Of a DNA stretch of 64,000 bases, positions 9,462 through 17,772 are shown one piece after another (position 1 is the first letter of the stretch; each line of letters opens with the position of its first letter). A program made the translations under genes and the position numbers. Source of the DNA: JAPLJC01 sp963697965 (GTDB lineage: Bacteria > Desulfobacterota > Desulfobaccia > Desulfobaccales > 0-14-0-80-60-11); NCBI GenBank assembly GCA_963697965.1, contig OY969108.1:2666001-2730000 (forward strand). The letters run 5' to 3'. The notes under the pieces were generated by a model. The model had not been told where the DNA came from, searched no databases, and saw nothing but the letters and a program-made list of their open reading frames with translations.

Positions 9462-10121
9462 TCACTTCTCTGACTGCGTTTGGGACAGGGTCTTCTTAAG
9501 TTGCCTCGATATCCTGCCAACGTGGGTCTTGATGGTCTTCTCCGCCTTGCCGCCATCACGGGCTTTCAAAGCTTCCAGAATCGCCCGGTGATCCTCATAA
9601 GAGACCTTTAAAAGCAGGAGGAAATTCATCCGGGTGGGCTGCGTCCTGCCTCTGATGAAATCGAGCATTTCCTGGAGGAACTTGTTCTGCGAGAGTTGGA
9701 CGATCGCATCGTGGAACTCGAAATCGAATCGAGAGTAACCGATCAGGTCCTGCTTCTCGACCATCTCGTACTGCCTGTCCAGGATTCTCTCCATCCTGGC
9801 CACCGCCTCCGGGCGGATATTGCCGGCAGCCAGCCTGGCGGCCAAACCTTCCAACATGGCGCGCACCGTGTAGATTTCCAGGGCGGCCGCGGGGGTGATT
9901 TCGGCCGCGAAGACGCCGCGGTTCGGGATGCTGAGAAGGAGACCCTCTTGAATAAGCCGGTTTACCGCCTCCCAGAGGGGGGTGCGGCTTATCTCCATGT
10001 CCCGCGCCAGTTGTTGGATATTGAGCCTGGCCCCTGGTTGAAAACGGCAATTGGTGATCATCTCCCTCAGGATGTGGTAGGCCTGCTCGCTCAATTTGGC
10101 TTTCGCCAGCACTGCTTTCAT
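9462..10121 (-). CDS. GntR-family transcriptional regulator, FadR/FCD subfamily
   Basis: The protein has about 219 residues with ATG at 10121 (MKAVLAKAKLSEQAYHIL). The N-terminal winged helix (LREMI... RDMEISRTPLWEAVNRL, residues about 10-70) is followed by an all-helical FCD ligand-binding domain with candidate metal ligands DFEFHDAI (about residue 128) and a late H. FCD regulators usually sense small carboxylates. The gene heads the leftward methyltransferase operon and lies opposite the rightward tartrate-type genes, so it probably controls one or both arms. An inverted repeat sits just upstream (10155-10180). Confidence 0.88.
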   Translation of the reverse strand: MKAVLAKAKLSEQAYHILREMITNCRFQPGARLNIQQLARDMEISRTPLWEAVNRLIQEGLLLSIPNRGVFAAEITPAAALEIYTVRAMLEGLAARLAAGNIRPEAVARMERILDRQYEMVEKQDLIGYSRFDFEFHDAIVQLSQNKFLQEMLDFIRGRTQPTRMNFLLLLKVSYEDHRAILEALKARDGGKAEKTIKTHVGRISRQLKKTLSQTQSEK

Positions 10122-10149
10122 GTTTTCAAAATAACCCGGCGGCAAATTT

Positions 10150-10180
10150 TGTCAATTGCATTTTTAATTTTTCATGCAAT
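10150..10180 (-). promoter_or_regulatory. Candidate promoter and operator of the GntR operon
   Basis: The heptamer ATTGCAT (10155-10161) and its exact inverse ATGCAAT (10174-10180) are separated by 12 bases. On the minus strand the inner arm abuts a TTGACA (10155-10150), with an AT-rich -10-like stretch about 17 bases on and the ATG at 10121. An inverted repeat overlapping the -35 of the regulator's own promoter suggests autoregulation. The spacing is wider than in well-known FadR/GntR sites, so binding by this protein is only inferred. Confidence 0.4.
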
Positions 10181-10204
10181 ATGCAGGTTAACTAGCAGGG
10201 CGTA

Positions 10205-10231
10205 GGGCGGGAAAGCGCAGCGCATCCCGCC
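10205..10231. repeat. Palindromic REP-like unit
   Basis: GGGCGGGA at 10205-10212 pairs with TCCCGCC at 10225-10231 around a short GC core. A related unit occurs at 57857-57910, which shares the GGCGGGA ... GGCGCATCCCGCC flanks. This looks like a dispersed extragenic palindrome rather than a terminator, as no T-run follows. Confidence 0.5.
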
Positions 10232-10404
10232 TTTATCATTAACTCTGCCGCGATACCCGAAACGCGGAGGGTCTATCCTGAGCCGCCCCGGGGCCTAAAG
10301 GGACTGTTTTTCCGTTGATTTACATTTCCCCGTTGATATTTTCTAGTGGAGTGGTCCATAATCAGCTTGACATAATATCAGGATTGGAAGGTTGGATTGG
10401 CATG

Positions 10405-10495
10405 TTAAGCCCCCTTTGAAAAATGGGGATTTAGGGGGATTTCAAGAGGTTATACTAAATCCCCCCTACCCCCCCCTTTTCCAAAGGGGGGTTAA
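10405..10495. repeat. Large C/G-tract inverted repeat in the divergent intergenic region
   Basis: Two arms of about 38 bases (10405-10443 and 10457-10495) are near-perfect inverse copies built of C5-6 and G5-6 tracts with AT spacers, separated by 13 bases. It is a typical dispersed miniature palindrome. The remaining part of the 576-base gap between the regulator and the dehydrogenase (10146-10721) must contain the rightward promoter, but I cannot point to a convincing one. Confidence 0.6.
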
Positions 10496-10721
10496 AAATC
10501 AGTCTTTTTAAATGGATAGCAATTGCGGAACTGACCACTAGAGTGTTAGCCGCTCCAGGGTTTGGGCAGGCGTTTTCACAAAGGTTCCCGGAGAGCCTCC
10601 AGAATTCATCTCCGCCTGGCCATTGGAGCGCAATAACGACGAGCTTACCAGTAACCTTGGGAGTGTGGCGCCCCGGCGCCGACCCAAGGTAATCATCATC
10701 CTTCCAAGCCAGGGGGTGCAT

Positions 10722-11705
10722 ATGCACAGACCTCAAGTTTACCTTACCCGACTCTTTTCCCGCGAAGGCATCGACCTGCTCAAAGAAACCTGCGAGGTTG
10801 AGATCAACCCCGAGGACCGGCCGCTTTCCCGGGAGGAATTACTCGCCAAGGTTAAAAACAAGGATGGGGTAATCGGCATGCTGACGGACCGCATCGACGC
10901 CGAGTTCTTCGATACCGCCAACGCCCTCCGGGGCTATGCCAACCTGGCCGTGGGCTTCGACAATATCGACGTTCCCGAGGCCACGCGGCGGAGGATCCCC
11001 GTCTCCAATACCCCGGGGGTTCTCAGCATCGCCACGGCTGAATTGGCCTGGGCTCTTCTCTTTGCTGTGGCCCGGCGCATCGTGGAGACGGATAAAATCA
11101 TGCGTTCAGGGACCTGGCCCGGCGGGGGCCCCCTCCAGTACATCGGCGCCGATGTGACCGGAAAAACCCTGGGGATCCTCGGGGCCGGACGCATCGGCAC
11201 CGCCATGGGCCTCATGTCCAAAGGCTTCCGGATGCGGCTGCTCTATACCAATTTCTCCTGTAAGGAAAACGAGACTTTGAAAGCGGAACTGGGGGCGCGG
11301 CTGGTTTCTCTGGAGCAGCTCTTGAGGGAGTCGGATTACATCAGCATCCATAGTCCGCTCACCCCCGCTACCCGGCACCTGTTCACCGCCGAGGCCTTTG
11401 CCAGGATGAAGCCCACCGCTATTCTGATCAATACCGCCAGGGGGCCCATCATCAAGGAGGATGACCTGGTGGCCGCCTTGGGCTCGCGAACCATCGCCGG
11501 CGCCGGCTTGGACGTGTACGAGTTCGAACCCAAAATGGCGAAGGGGCTGGCCGAACTCGACAACGCCGTGGTGATTCCTCATATCGGTTCGGCCACCAGC
11601 AGCAGCCGCGGCGGCATGTCCCTGTTGGCAGCCAGGAACCTCCTGGCTATGCTGGAGGGCCGGAAGCCGGAATCTTGCCTTAATCCTGAGATCTACACCC
11701 AGTAG
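10722..11705 (+). CDS. D-2-hydroxyacid dehydrogenase, hydroxypyruvate/glyoxylate reductase
   Basis: I chose ATG 10722 (MHRPQVYLTRLFSREGIDLL); the longer frame from 10623 adds a non-homologous leader. The protein has 327 residues: an N-terminal substrate domain with NLAVGFDNIDV, a Rossmann core with GILGAGRIGTAMG (about residue 150), and the catalytic set Arg (NTARGPII, about 235), Glu (YEFEP) and His (IPHIGSAT, about 288). It should reduce hydroxypyruvate or glyoxylate to D-glycerate or glycolate with NAD(P)H. It opens the rightward operon with the isomerase and tartronate semialdehyde reductase, which favours hydroxypyruvate. The broader D-isomer-specific dehydrogenase family is certain; substrate is inferred. 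Confidence 0.85.
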   Translation: MHRPQVYLTRLFSREGIDLLKETCEVEINPEDRPLSREELLAKVKNKDGVIGMLTDRIDAEFFDTANALRGYANLAVGFDNIDVPEATRRRIPVSNTPGVLSIATAELAWALLFAVARRIVETDKIMRSGTWPGGGPLQYIGADVTGKTLGILGAGRIGTAMGLMSKGFRMRLLYTNFSCKENETLKAELGARLVSLEQLLRESDYISIHSPLTPATRHLFTAEAFARMKPTAILINTARGPIIKEDDLVAALGSRTIAGAGLDVYEFEPKMAKGLAELDNAVVIPHIGSATSSSRGGMSLLAARNLLAMLEGRKPESCLNPEIYTQ

Positions 11706-11763
11706 CCGGTGGCTGGCGGCAAGCGAGCCAGCGCCTGCACGAACCTTTCGGAAGGAGGCCTGA

Positions 11764-12549
11764 ATGCCCAAATTTGCGGCGAATCTGACGATGCTTTTTA
11801 ACGATATGCCGTTTCTGGAGCGCTTTGCAGCAGCTCGCCTGGCAGGGTTCACCGCAGTAGAGTTCCTGTTCCCATATGATTACCCGGCGGCCCAGATAAA
11901 GGAGCAGCTTGCTACCAACGGGCTTAAGCAGGTGCTTTTCAATCTTCCTTGCGGTGACTGGGGGGCGGGGGAGCGAGGCCTGGCCGCATCTCCCGACAGG
12001 GTGGAGGAGTTTAGGGCAGGGGTGAGCCAGGCGCTGGCGTATGCGCAGGAGCTTGGCGTGCCCCAACTAAACTGTCTTGCCGGCAAAAGAGTTTCCGGCT
12101 TTAGCGACGAGGAACACCGGATTACACTCGTCGCCAACCTTCGGTTTGCCTCCGAAGCCTTAAAGGGTGCGAAGCTGACGCTGACGGTAGAAGCCGTCAA
12201 TCACTTTGACATCCCCGGATTTTTCCTGAACCGGACGGAGCAGGTGGCACAATTGATCGAAGAAGTAAATAGCCCCAATGTTTTCATCCAGTACGACGTC
12301 TATCATGCTCAGCGAGAGGAAGGCGAACTCACCGGCACGCTCCGCAAATACCAGAAAAGGATCGGGCATATCCAGATAGCGGATAATCCCGGCCGGCATC
12401 AGCCGGGGACAGGCGAAATCAATTACCCATTCCTGTTTAAAGAAATCGACCGGCTGGGATACGAAGGATTTATCGGACTCGAATATGTGCCCGAGCCGGA
12501 CACCCTGGCGTCGCTTGCCTGGGTCGAGCGCTACGGGTATCGGCTATAA
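11764..12549 (+). CDS. hyi: Hydroxypyruvate isomerase
   Basis: A 261-residue xylose-isomerase-like TIM barrel starting MPKFAANLTMLFNDMPFLER, the Hyi N-terminal pattern. Metal and catalytic Glu candidates are in TVEAVNHFDIPGFFL (about residue 143) and GLEYVPEP (about residue 240); QYDVYHAQ and GHIQIADNPGRHQPGTGEI are also diagnostic. It interconverts hydroxypyruvate and tartronate semialdehyde in the cytoplasm. It follows the hydroxypyruvate reductase by 58 bases (ribosome site GGAAGGAGG) and is 28 bases ahead of the tartronate semialdehyde reductase, so substrate and product are handled by its neighbours. Confidence 0.9.
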   Translation: MPKFAANLTMLFNDMPFLERFAAARLAGFTAVEFLFPYDYPAAQIKEQLATNGLKQVLFNLPCGDWGAGERGLAASPDRVEEFRAGVSQALAYAQELGVPQLNCLAGKRVSGFSDEEHRITLVANLRFASEALKGAKLTLTVEAVNHFDIPGFFLNRTEQVAQLIEEVNSPNVFIQYDVYHAQREEGELTGTLRKYQKRIGHIQIADNPGRHQPGTGEINYPFLFKEIDRLGYEGFIGLEYVPEPDTLASLAWVERYGYRL

Positions 12550-12577
12550 CTTTCCTTTGAACGAAGGAGAAATCGTG

Positions 12578-13465
12578 ATGGCAAAAATCGGCTTCATCGG
12601 GCTTGGAATCATGGGCAAGCCCATGAGCAAAAACCTTCTCAAGGCAGGCTATCAGTTGGTCGTGTGCGACTTGGTGAAAGCCGCAGTCGATGAGGTGGCC
12701 GCAGCAGGAGCGCAGGCGGCCGCAACCCCGAAGGAGGTTGCCGCCCAGACAGAGATCATTATCACCATGCTTCCCAATTCTCCCCAGGTCAGGCAGGTGG
12801 TATTGGGAGAAAATGGCATTAGCGAGGGGGCCAGAGCAGGGGCAGTAGTGGTTGACATGTCGTCCATTGCGCCGTTGGTCAGCCGGGAGATAGCTGGCAA
12901 ACTCGCCGAAAAAGGCATAGAGATGCTGGATGCGCCTGTCAGTGGCGGGGAGCCCAAGGCGATCGACGGGACCATTTCGGTCATGGTGGGCGGCAAGAAA
13001 GAAGTCTTTGAGAAATGCTTCCCGGTCCTGAAAGCGATGGCAGGCTCAGTGGTGTTGACCGGAGAAATCGGCGCCGGGAACGTCACGAAGCTGGCCAATC
13101 AGGTAATCGTAGCATTGAACATAGCCGCCATGTCGGAAGCACTGGTCCTCGCCACCAAAGCCGGCGTCGCCCCGGAGCTCGTCTACCAGGCAATACGCGG
13201 CGGCCTGGCGGGGAGCACCGTTCTGGATGCGAAAGCTCCGCTGGTGATGGACAGAAAGTTCAATCCAGGCTTCAAAATCAATCTTCACATCAAGGATCTG
13301 CAGAACGTGCTGGACACCTCACATGAACTGGGGGTCCCCCTGCCGCTGACGGCTGCAGTAATGGAAATCATGCAGGCGCTGAAGACCGATGGCAAAGGAG
13401 ATAATGACCACGGAGGGTTGATTCAATACTATGAAAAGGTGGCAAACATCGAAGTAAAACGATAA
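12578..13465 (+). CDS. garR: 2-hydroxy-3-oxopropionate (tartronate semialdehyde) reductase
   Basis: The start is ATG 12578 (MAKIGFIGLGIMGKPMSKNL) with GAAGGAGA just upstream. It has 295 residues, the normal length for beta-hydroxyacid dehydrogenases. Motifs are the Rossmann GLGIMGKPM (residue 8 on), the substrate loop APVSGGEPKAIDGT (about residue 120) and the catalytic Lys in NVTKLANQVIVALN (about residue 170). It reduces tartronate semialdehyde to D-glycerate with NAD(P)H. It is the third gene of the pathway block; the product is the substrate of the glycerate kinase at 18590. The name could equally be glxR. Confidence is high because of the isomerase beside it. Confidence 0.88.
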   Translation: MAKIGFIGLGIMGKPMSKNLLKAGYQLVVCDLVKAAVDEVAAAGAQAAATPKEVAAQTEIIITMLPNSPQVRQVVLGENGISEGARAGAVVVDMSSIAPLVSREIAGKLAEKGIEMLDAPVSGGEPKAIDGTISVMVGGKKEVFEKCFPVLKAMAGSVVLTGEIGAGNVTKLANQVIVALNIAAMSEALVLATKAGVAPELVYQAIRGGLAGSTVLDAKAPLVMDRKFNPGFKINLHIKDLQNVLDTSHELGVPLPLTAAVMEIMQALKTDGKGDNDHGGLIQYYEKVANIEVKR

Positions 13466-13813
13466 GCACTTTGTCATCTATGAGATTCTTCGGTCGCTTC
13501 GCTCCCTCAGAATGATAAACAGGGGGACTTTCGCAGAGGTCTGAGTTATGCAGATTCCTTTGAGGCGGTCTCGTGAAATAATCAACAAAATTGTGGGGAT
13601 TTTTGTGGAAAAATGGCGGCTGATCTAGTAGGTTGGTTTAGTCGTGTCACCCCAGATATTCGAACCTGATTGGGGACAGAACCCTGTTTTTACCGACACC
13701 CTAAATTGTGTGATTGGCGCCCGGAGCGTTTCCAGGTGCTGAGTTTTGTCCAACTTTCAATCCAATGGCAGCCGCGCTGAAAAGCAAAGGTTCCGCAAAA
13801 GGGAGGAAAGAAC
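13466..13813. other. Intergenic region before the ABC importer
   Basis: 348 bases with no gene. It starts with a GATTCTTCGGTCGCTTCGCT-type sequence of the kind often dispersed in genomes, then AT-rich sequence. It probably holds the importer promoter, but no convincing -35/-10 pair was found. The Shine-Dalgarno of the next gene (GGGAGGAAAG) closes it. Confidence 0.4.
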
Positions 13814-15082
13814 ATGAAGATGCGAAGGGTGTTAATGGTATCAGCAGTATTGGTTTTGGCCCTGGCACTGGGCGCCGGATCGGCCCTGGCCCAGGAGAAG
13901 GTAATCAAGATCGGCGCGCTTTACCCCCTCACCGGAAACCTGGCCGCCACGGGAATGGACTGCAAACGGGGCGTCGACCTGGCGGTGCAGATCATTAACG
14001 GCACCTACGACCTGAACATGCCCTTCGCTAAAACCGCGGGAATCCCCAACCTGGGAGGCGCCAAGATCCAAATCATTTACGCGGACACGCAAGGCGACCC
14101 CAAGAACGGCTTGGCGGAGGCGGAACGCCTGATCACCCAGGAGAAGTGTGTGGCGCTGATAGGCGCCTACCAGAGCGCGGTGACCAAAACCGCCAGTCAG
14201 GCCGCCGAGCGGTTGAAGATCCCCTTCGTGTGTTCGGACTCCTCCTCGCCCACCTTGACCGAGCGCGGTTTCAAATACTTCTACCGCGTGTCGCCCCATG
14301 ATGGGACCATGGCTAAAAACCAGTTCGAGTTCCTCAAAGACCTGGAGAAGAAGACGGGCCAGAAGGTCGAGACCATTGGTCTGCTTTATGAAAACACCGA
14401 GTTCGGGGCCAATGTGGGCAAGCAGGAAAAACAATACGCCAAGGAGTTCGGCTACAAGGTCGTAGCCGACATTGCTTACCCGGCGAACTCCAGCGACGTG
14501 ACCAGCGAGGTGGGTAAGCTCATGGCGGCCAAACCGGACGTGATTATGCACGCCGCCTACATCACCGACGCCATCCTCTTTACCAAGACCTTTAAAGAAA
14601 TGAACGTGCTGCCCAAAGGCTTCCTCACCATGGCCGGATACATCGAGTCCGACTACCTGCCCGCGGTGAAGGCCGACGGCGACTTCTTCCTGGTGCGCTC
14701 GACCTTCGCTCTCGACCTTGCCAAGAAAAAACCGCTGGTCGGACAGGTGGCCGACCTCTACAAGCAGAAATACGGGATCGAGATGGGTGAGAACGCCGCC
14801 CGCAGTTTCGGGGCGCCCTTCGTGCTGGCCGACGCTATCAACCGGGCCAAGTCCACAGACCCTGAAGCCATAGTGGCGGCCCTCGCCCAAACCGACATCC
14901 CGGGCGACCAGTTTATCTACCCGTGGAAGGGAATCAAGTTCGATCCCCAGACCCATCAGAACATTTACGCCAGTGCCATGATAGTGCAGATCCTGGACCA
15001 GCACTACTATACGGTCTGGCCCTGGGACGCCGCCAGCAAAGATGTAGTGTGGCCTTTCACGCCCTGGAAGGACCGCAAGTAA
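13814..15082 (+). CDS. Periplasmic substrate-binding protein of a Liv-type ABC importer
   Basis: 422 residues. The N-terminus is a Sec signal peptide (MKMRRVLMVSAVLVLALALG, cleavage likely after SALAQ). The mature part is a Peripla_BP_6 protein: KIGALYPLTGNLAATGMD, then LIGAYQSAVTKTASQ and CSDSSSPTLTERGFKYFYR. Such proteins bind amino acids, amides, aromatic acids or other carboxylates in two-lobed clefts. All four other importer genes follow at once, so it is the specificity subunit of this system. Being embedded between hydroxypyruvate and glycerate/tartrate enzymes, a hydroxyacid or methylated derivative is a better guess than leucine, but this is inference. Confidence 0.9.
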   Translation: MKMRRVLMVSAVLVLALALGAGSALAQEKVIKIGALYPLTGNLAATGMDCKRGVDLAVQIINGTYDLNMPFAKTAGIPNLGGAKIQIIYADTQGDPKNGLAEAERLITQEKCVALIGAYQSAVTKTASQAAERLKIPFVCSDSSSPTLTERGFKYFYRVSPHDGTMAKNQFEFLKDLEKKTGQKVETIGLLYENTEFGANVGKQEKQYAKEFGYKVVADIAYPANSSDVTSEVGKLMAAKPDVIMHAAYITDAILFTKTFKEMNVLPKGFLTMAGYIESDYLPAVKADGDFFLVRSTFALDLAKKKPLVGQVADLYKQKYGIEMGENAARSFGAPFVLADAINRAKSTDPEAIVAALAQTDIPGDQFIYPWKGIKFDPQTHQNIYASAMIVQILDQHYYTVWPWDAASKDVVWPFTPWKDRK

Positions 15083-15096
15083 ACTAGAATGCGGAT

Positions 15097-15145
15097 GGCG
15101 GAGGAGGAGGACGGCAGGATGAAAATCCGTCCTTCAGCCTCCGCC
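15097..15145 (+). promoter_or_regulatory. Strong intergenic stem-loop between binding protein and permeases
   Basis: The outer stem pairs GGCGGAGG (15097-15104) with CCTCCGCC (15138-15145), and the inner stem pairs GGACGG (15109-15114) with CCGTCC (15127-15132). No T-run follows, so it is not a normal terminator. In many importer operons such a structure lets the binding protein be made in excess of the membrane subunits, by shielding the upstream mRNA or by partial termination. Confidence 0.55.
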
Positions 15146-15212
15146 CTTAGCGCCGGGCCTTCTGTCAGCCATCCTGTGCGTTCTGTATTCACATCGGCCC
15201 CGGAGCCTGCAC

Positions 15213-16070
15213 ATGGAAATATTATTGCAACAACTGGTCGACGGCGTGCTCATCGGCCTGGTATATTCGCTGTTGGCCATCGGCCTCACCCTGATCTGGG
15301 GTGTGATGAACGTGCTCAACTTCGCCCACGGCGAGTTCCTGATGATCGGCATGTTCATCTCCTACTGGCTCTACACATTGGCGGGCGTTGATCCCCTGTT
15401 CTCGATACCGATCAACGCGGTGGCCCTCTTCTTGCTGGGGATGTTCATTTACCGTTTCATCATCAGCAAGGTGACGACAGGGCCCCTGCTGGCGCAACTG
15501 GTGGTGACCTTTGGCGTCAGCATCTTTCTGGCTAACTTCGCCGCCTTTATCTGGACCCCTAACTATCGCTCCATCGGGCATACGCTGTTGTCCGGCACCT
15601 GGAACGTCTCCGGCATCATTCTCAGCGTCCCCAAGGTGGTCAGCTCCATAGGCAGCATCGTTACCTCCGTCGCGGTCTTCTGGTTTCTGCGGCATACCCG
15701 CACTGGCAAGGCCATCCTGGCAGTGGAAATGGACCGGGAGGCCGCGATGATCATGGGCATCAACACCGAGCGCATCAACTCGCTTTCTTTCGGCATCGGC
15801 TCCGCCTTGGTGGGGGTGGCCGGGGCGCTGCTCGCCACGCATTACTACATTTATCCTTTCGTAGGAGGGACCTTCGGTTTGATCTGCTTTTGCATCGTGG
15901 CCCTGGGCGGGTTCGGCAGCATCGAAGGGGCCTTCATAGCCGGTATCATTGTGGGGGTCGCCGAGACGGTGGGCGGCTATCTTCTTGACCCGGCCTTCAA
16001 GCTGGCAATCGTCTTCCTCATATACCTGATCACGGTCTGGATCAGGCCGCAAGGGCTCATGGGATGGTAG
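15213..16070 (+). CDS. livH: Liv-type ABC importer permease, LivH family
   Basis: 285 residues, highly hydrophobic, about eight membrane segments. It starts MEILLQQLVDGVLIGLVYSL and carries the family signature IWGVMNVLNFAHGEFLMIG; the EAA-like loop with GINTERINSLSFGIGSAL is near residue 190. It forms half of the inner-membrane pore with the next gene, which it overlaps by 7 bases. The symbol marks the family, not a proven leucine role. Confidence 0.9.
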   Translation: MEILLQQLVDGVLIGLVYSLLAIGLTLIWGVMNVLNFAHGEFLMIGMFISYWLYTLAGVDPLFSIPINAVALFLLGMFIYRFIISKVTTGPLLAQLVVTFGVSIFLANFAAFIWTPNYRSIGHTLLSGTWNVSGIILSVPKVVSSIGSIVTSVAVFWFLRHTRTGKAILAVEMDREAAMIMGINTERINSLSFGIGSALVGVAGALLATHYYIYPFVGGTFGLICFCIVALGGFGSIEGAFIAGIIVGVAETVGGYLLDPAFKLAIVFLIYLITVWIRPQGLMGW

Positions 16071-17035
16071 GGATGGGGGCGCTAACCGGCAAACAATTGG
16101 CCCTGGGCGGCGCGGCGCTGGCGCTGGCTATCATCCTGCCGCCGTTCATGACGCCGTTTGGCCAACATGTCCTGATCCTCACCTGCATCTTCGCCATGTG
16201 CGGAGTGGCGTGGAACATCATGGGCGGCTATGCGGGCATGTTCTCCTTCGGACAGGCGGCCTTTTTCGGGATCGGGGCTTACACCTCCTCCTTCCTGCTA
16301 CTGACCTTCCATGTAAGCCCCTGGATCGGCCTGGTGGCAGGCGGGATGATCTCCGCCATCGTGGCCGCGGCCATCGGTTACCCGTGCTCCAAGCTGCGCG
16401 GCCATTACTTCGCCATTGCCAGCATCGCCTTCGCAGAGATCGTCCGAATTTCTTTCAACAACTGGGAACTGGTGGGGGCGGCGGAGGGGCTTACCATTCC
16501 CATGGGGAAAGGGGGCCTGGCCAACTTCGTGTTCAATGCCAGCAAGCTGCCCTATTGCTACATCATAATGATCTTCCTGCTGCTGGCCCTGGCGGTGGGC
16601 CGCCTGGTGTCCACTTCCAAGATGGGTTACTACTTCCGGGCGATCAAAGAGAGTCATGAAATCGCACAGGTGCTGGGGGTAGACGTAGTGCGCTACCGCT
16701 TGTACGCCATCATGATCAGCGCCTTCCTCACTTCGATGGCCGGGACCTTCTATGCCCAGTATATTCTCTACATCGACCCGGCGAGCATGATGACCCTGGC
16801 GATTTCAGTCCAAATCGTGCTGGTGGCCATGCTGGGCGGGGCCAACACGGTGCTGGGGCCCGTGGTCGGGGCGGCCATCCTGGTCCCGTTTTCCGAGTAT
16901 TCCCGGGCCTGGGTGGGTTACAAGGGCACGGGGTTTGACATGATCATTTACGGCGCCCTGATCACCATCATCTCGATGTATCGGCCCAACGGCGTGTGGG
17001 AGGCCATCACCGAGCTGGTGCGGAGGGAGAAATGA
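16064..17035 (+). CDS. livM: Liv-type ABC importer permease, LivM family
   Basis: The protein has 323 residues and about nine membrane segments. The signature GGYAGMFSFGQAAFFGIGAY occurs near residue 50, and the ATPase-contact loop with AIKESHEIAQVLGVDVVRYR near 195. It pairs with the LivH-type subunit. Its stop overlaps the ATG of the ATPase gene as ATGA, showing tight translational coupling. Confidence 0.9.
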   Translation: MVGMGALTGKQLALGGAALALAIILPPFMTPFGQHVLILTCIFAMCGVAWNIMGGYAGMFSFGQAAFFGIGAYTSSFLLLTFHVSPWIGLVAGGMISAIVAAAIGYPCSKLRGHYFAIASIAFAEIVRISFNNWELVGAAEGLTIPMGKGGLANFVFNASKLPYCYIIMIFLLLALAVGRLVSTSKMGYYFRAIKESHEIAQVLGVDVVRYRLYAIMISAFLTSMAGTFYAQYILYIDPASMMTLAISVQIVLVAMLGGANTVLGPVVGAAILVPFSEYSRAWVGYKGTGFDMIIYGALITIISMYRPNGVWEAITELVRREK

Positions 17036-17772
17036 ACGCATCGCTGCTGCTGGACGTGCAGGGCGTCAGTAAATATTTTGGCGGCCTGCGGGCCAATGAG
17101 GATATCTCTTTCCAGGTGAGCAAAGGGCAGATCTTAAGCATCATCGGTCCCAACGGCGCCGGTAAGAGTACACTGTTTAATTGCATCACGGGGTTCCACC
17201 ACCCGGACAAGGGCCGGGTGCTCTTCAAGGGCCTGGATATTACCAACTGGAAACCGCACACCATCGGCAAGCTGGGCGTCGTGCGCACCTTCCAGATCAC
17301 GCAGGTGATCAGCGACATGACCGCGCTGGAAAACGTCATGACCGGCGGCTTCCTGCGGCACGTGCGCGTCAAAGATGTGCGCCTCAATGCCGAGGAGGTG
17401 CTGGCCTTCACGGGCCTCAATGCGAAAAAAAACTACAATGCCCAGGCATTGAGCGTTTCCGACAAGAAACGGCTCGAAGTGTCCATGGCCCTGGCGATGG
17501 AGCCCGAGTTGCTGATGCTGGACGAATCCATGGCGGGGCTCACGCCGGTGGAACTGAAGGACATGATCGAGCTGATCCGCAAGGTGCGCACCAAGGGGAT
17601 CGCCATAGTCGTGGTGGAGCATGTCATGGAGGCGGTAATGGAGCTTTCCGACCGGGTGCTGGTGCTCAACTCCGGCCGCAGGATCGCAGAGGGTTCACCC
17701 AAAGAAGTGGTGGCAGACCGCGAGGTGATCCGCGCTTACCTGGGAGACCGGTACCATGCTGTCTGTCCATAA
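17032..17772 (+). CDS. livG: Liv-type ABC importer ATPase, LivG family
   Basis: 246 residues from ATG 17032 (MNASLLLDVQGVSKYFGGLR). Walker A is GPNGAGKST (about residue 39), Walker B LLMLDES and the H-loop VVVEHVMEAVM. The ABC signature position reads LSVSDKKRLEVSMAL, where the usual LSGG is replaced by LSVSD, a departure worth noting. Walker B is followed by E-S-M-A-G-L, as in LivG proteins. It couples ATP hydrolysis to uptake by the LivH/LivM-type pore and overlaps the LivF gene by 17 bases. Confidence 0.9.
   Translation: MNASLLLDVQGVSKYFGGLRANEDISFQVSKGQILSIIGPNGAGKSTLFNCITGFHHPDKGRVLFKGLDITNWKPHTIGKLGVVRTFQITQVISDMTALENVMTGGFLRHVRVKDVRLNAEEVLAFTGLNAKKNYNAQALSVSDKKRLEVSMALAMEPELLMLDESMAGLTPVELKDMIELIRKVRTKGIAIVVVEHVMEAVMELSDRVLVLNSGRRIAEGSPKEVVADREVIRAYLGDRYHAVCP

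Noticed and set aside
10405..10495. Terminator between the divergent operons
   Set aside because: Both flanking operons read away from it, so no transcript would end there; it is better called a dispersed palindrome.
13640..13690. GGTTCGAAT on the minus strand, suggesting a tRNA T-loop
   Set aside because: The flanking bases do not form a T-stem or acceptor stem; no cloverleaf could be drawn.
13841..15004. A 387-codon minus-strand frame
   Set aside because: Shadow of the substrate-binding protein gene in GC-rich DNA; His/Gly/Val-rich with no family signs.
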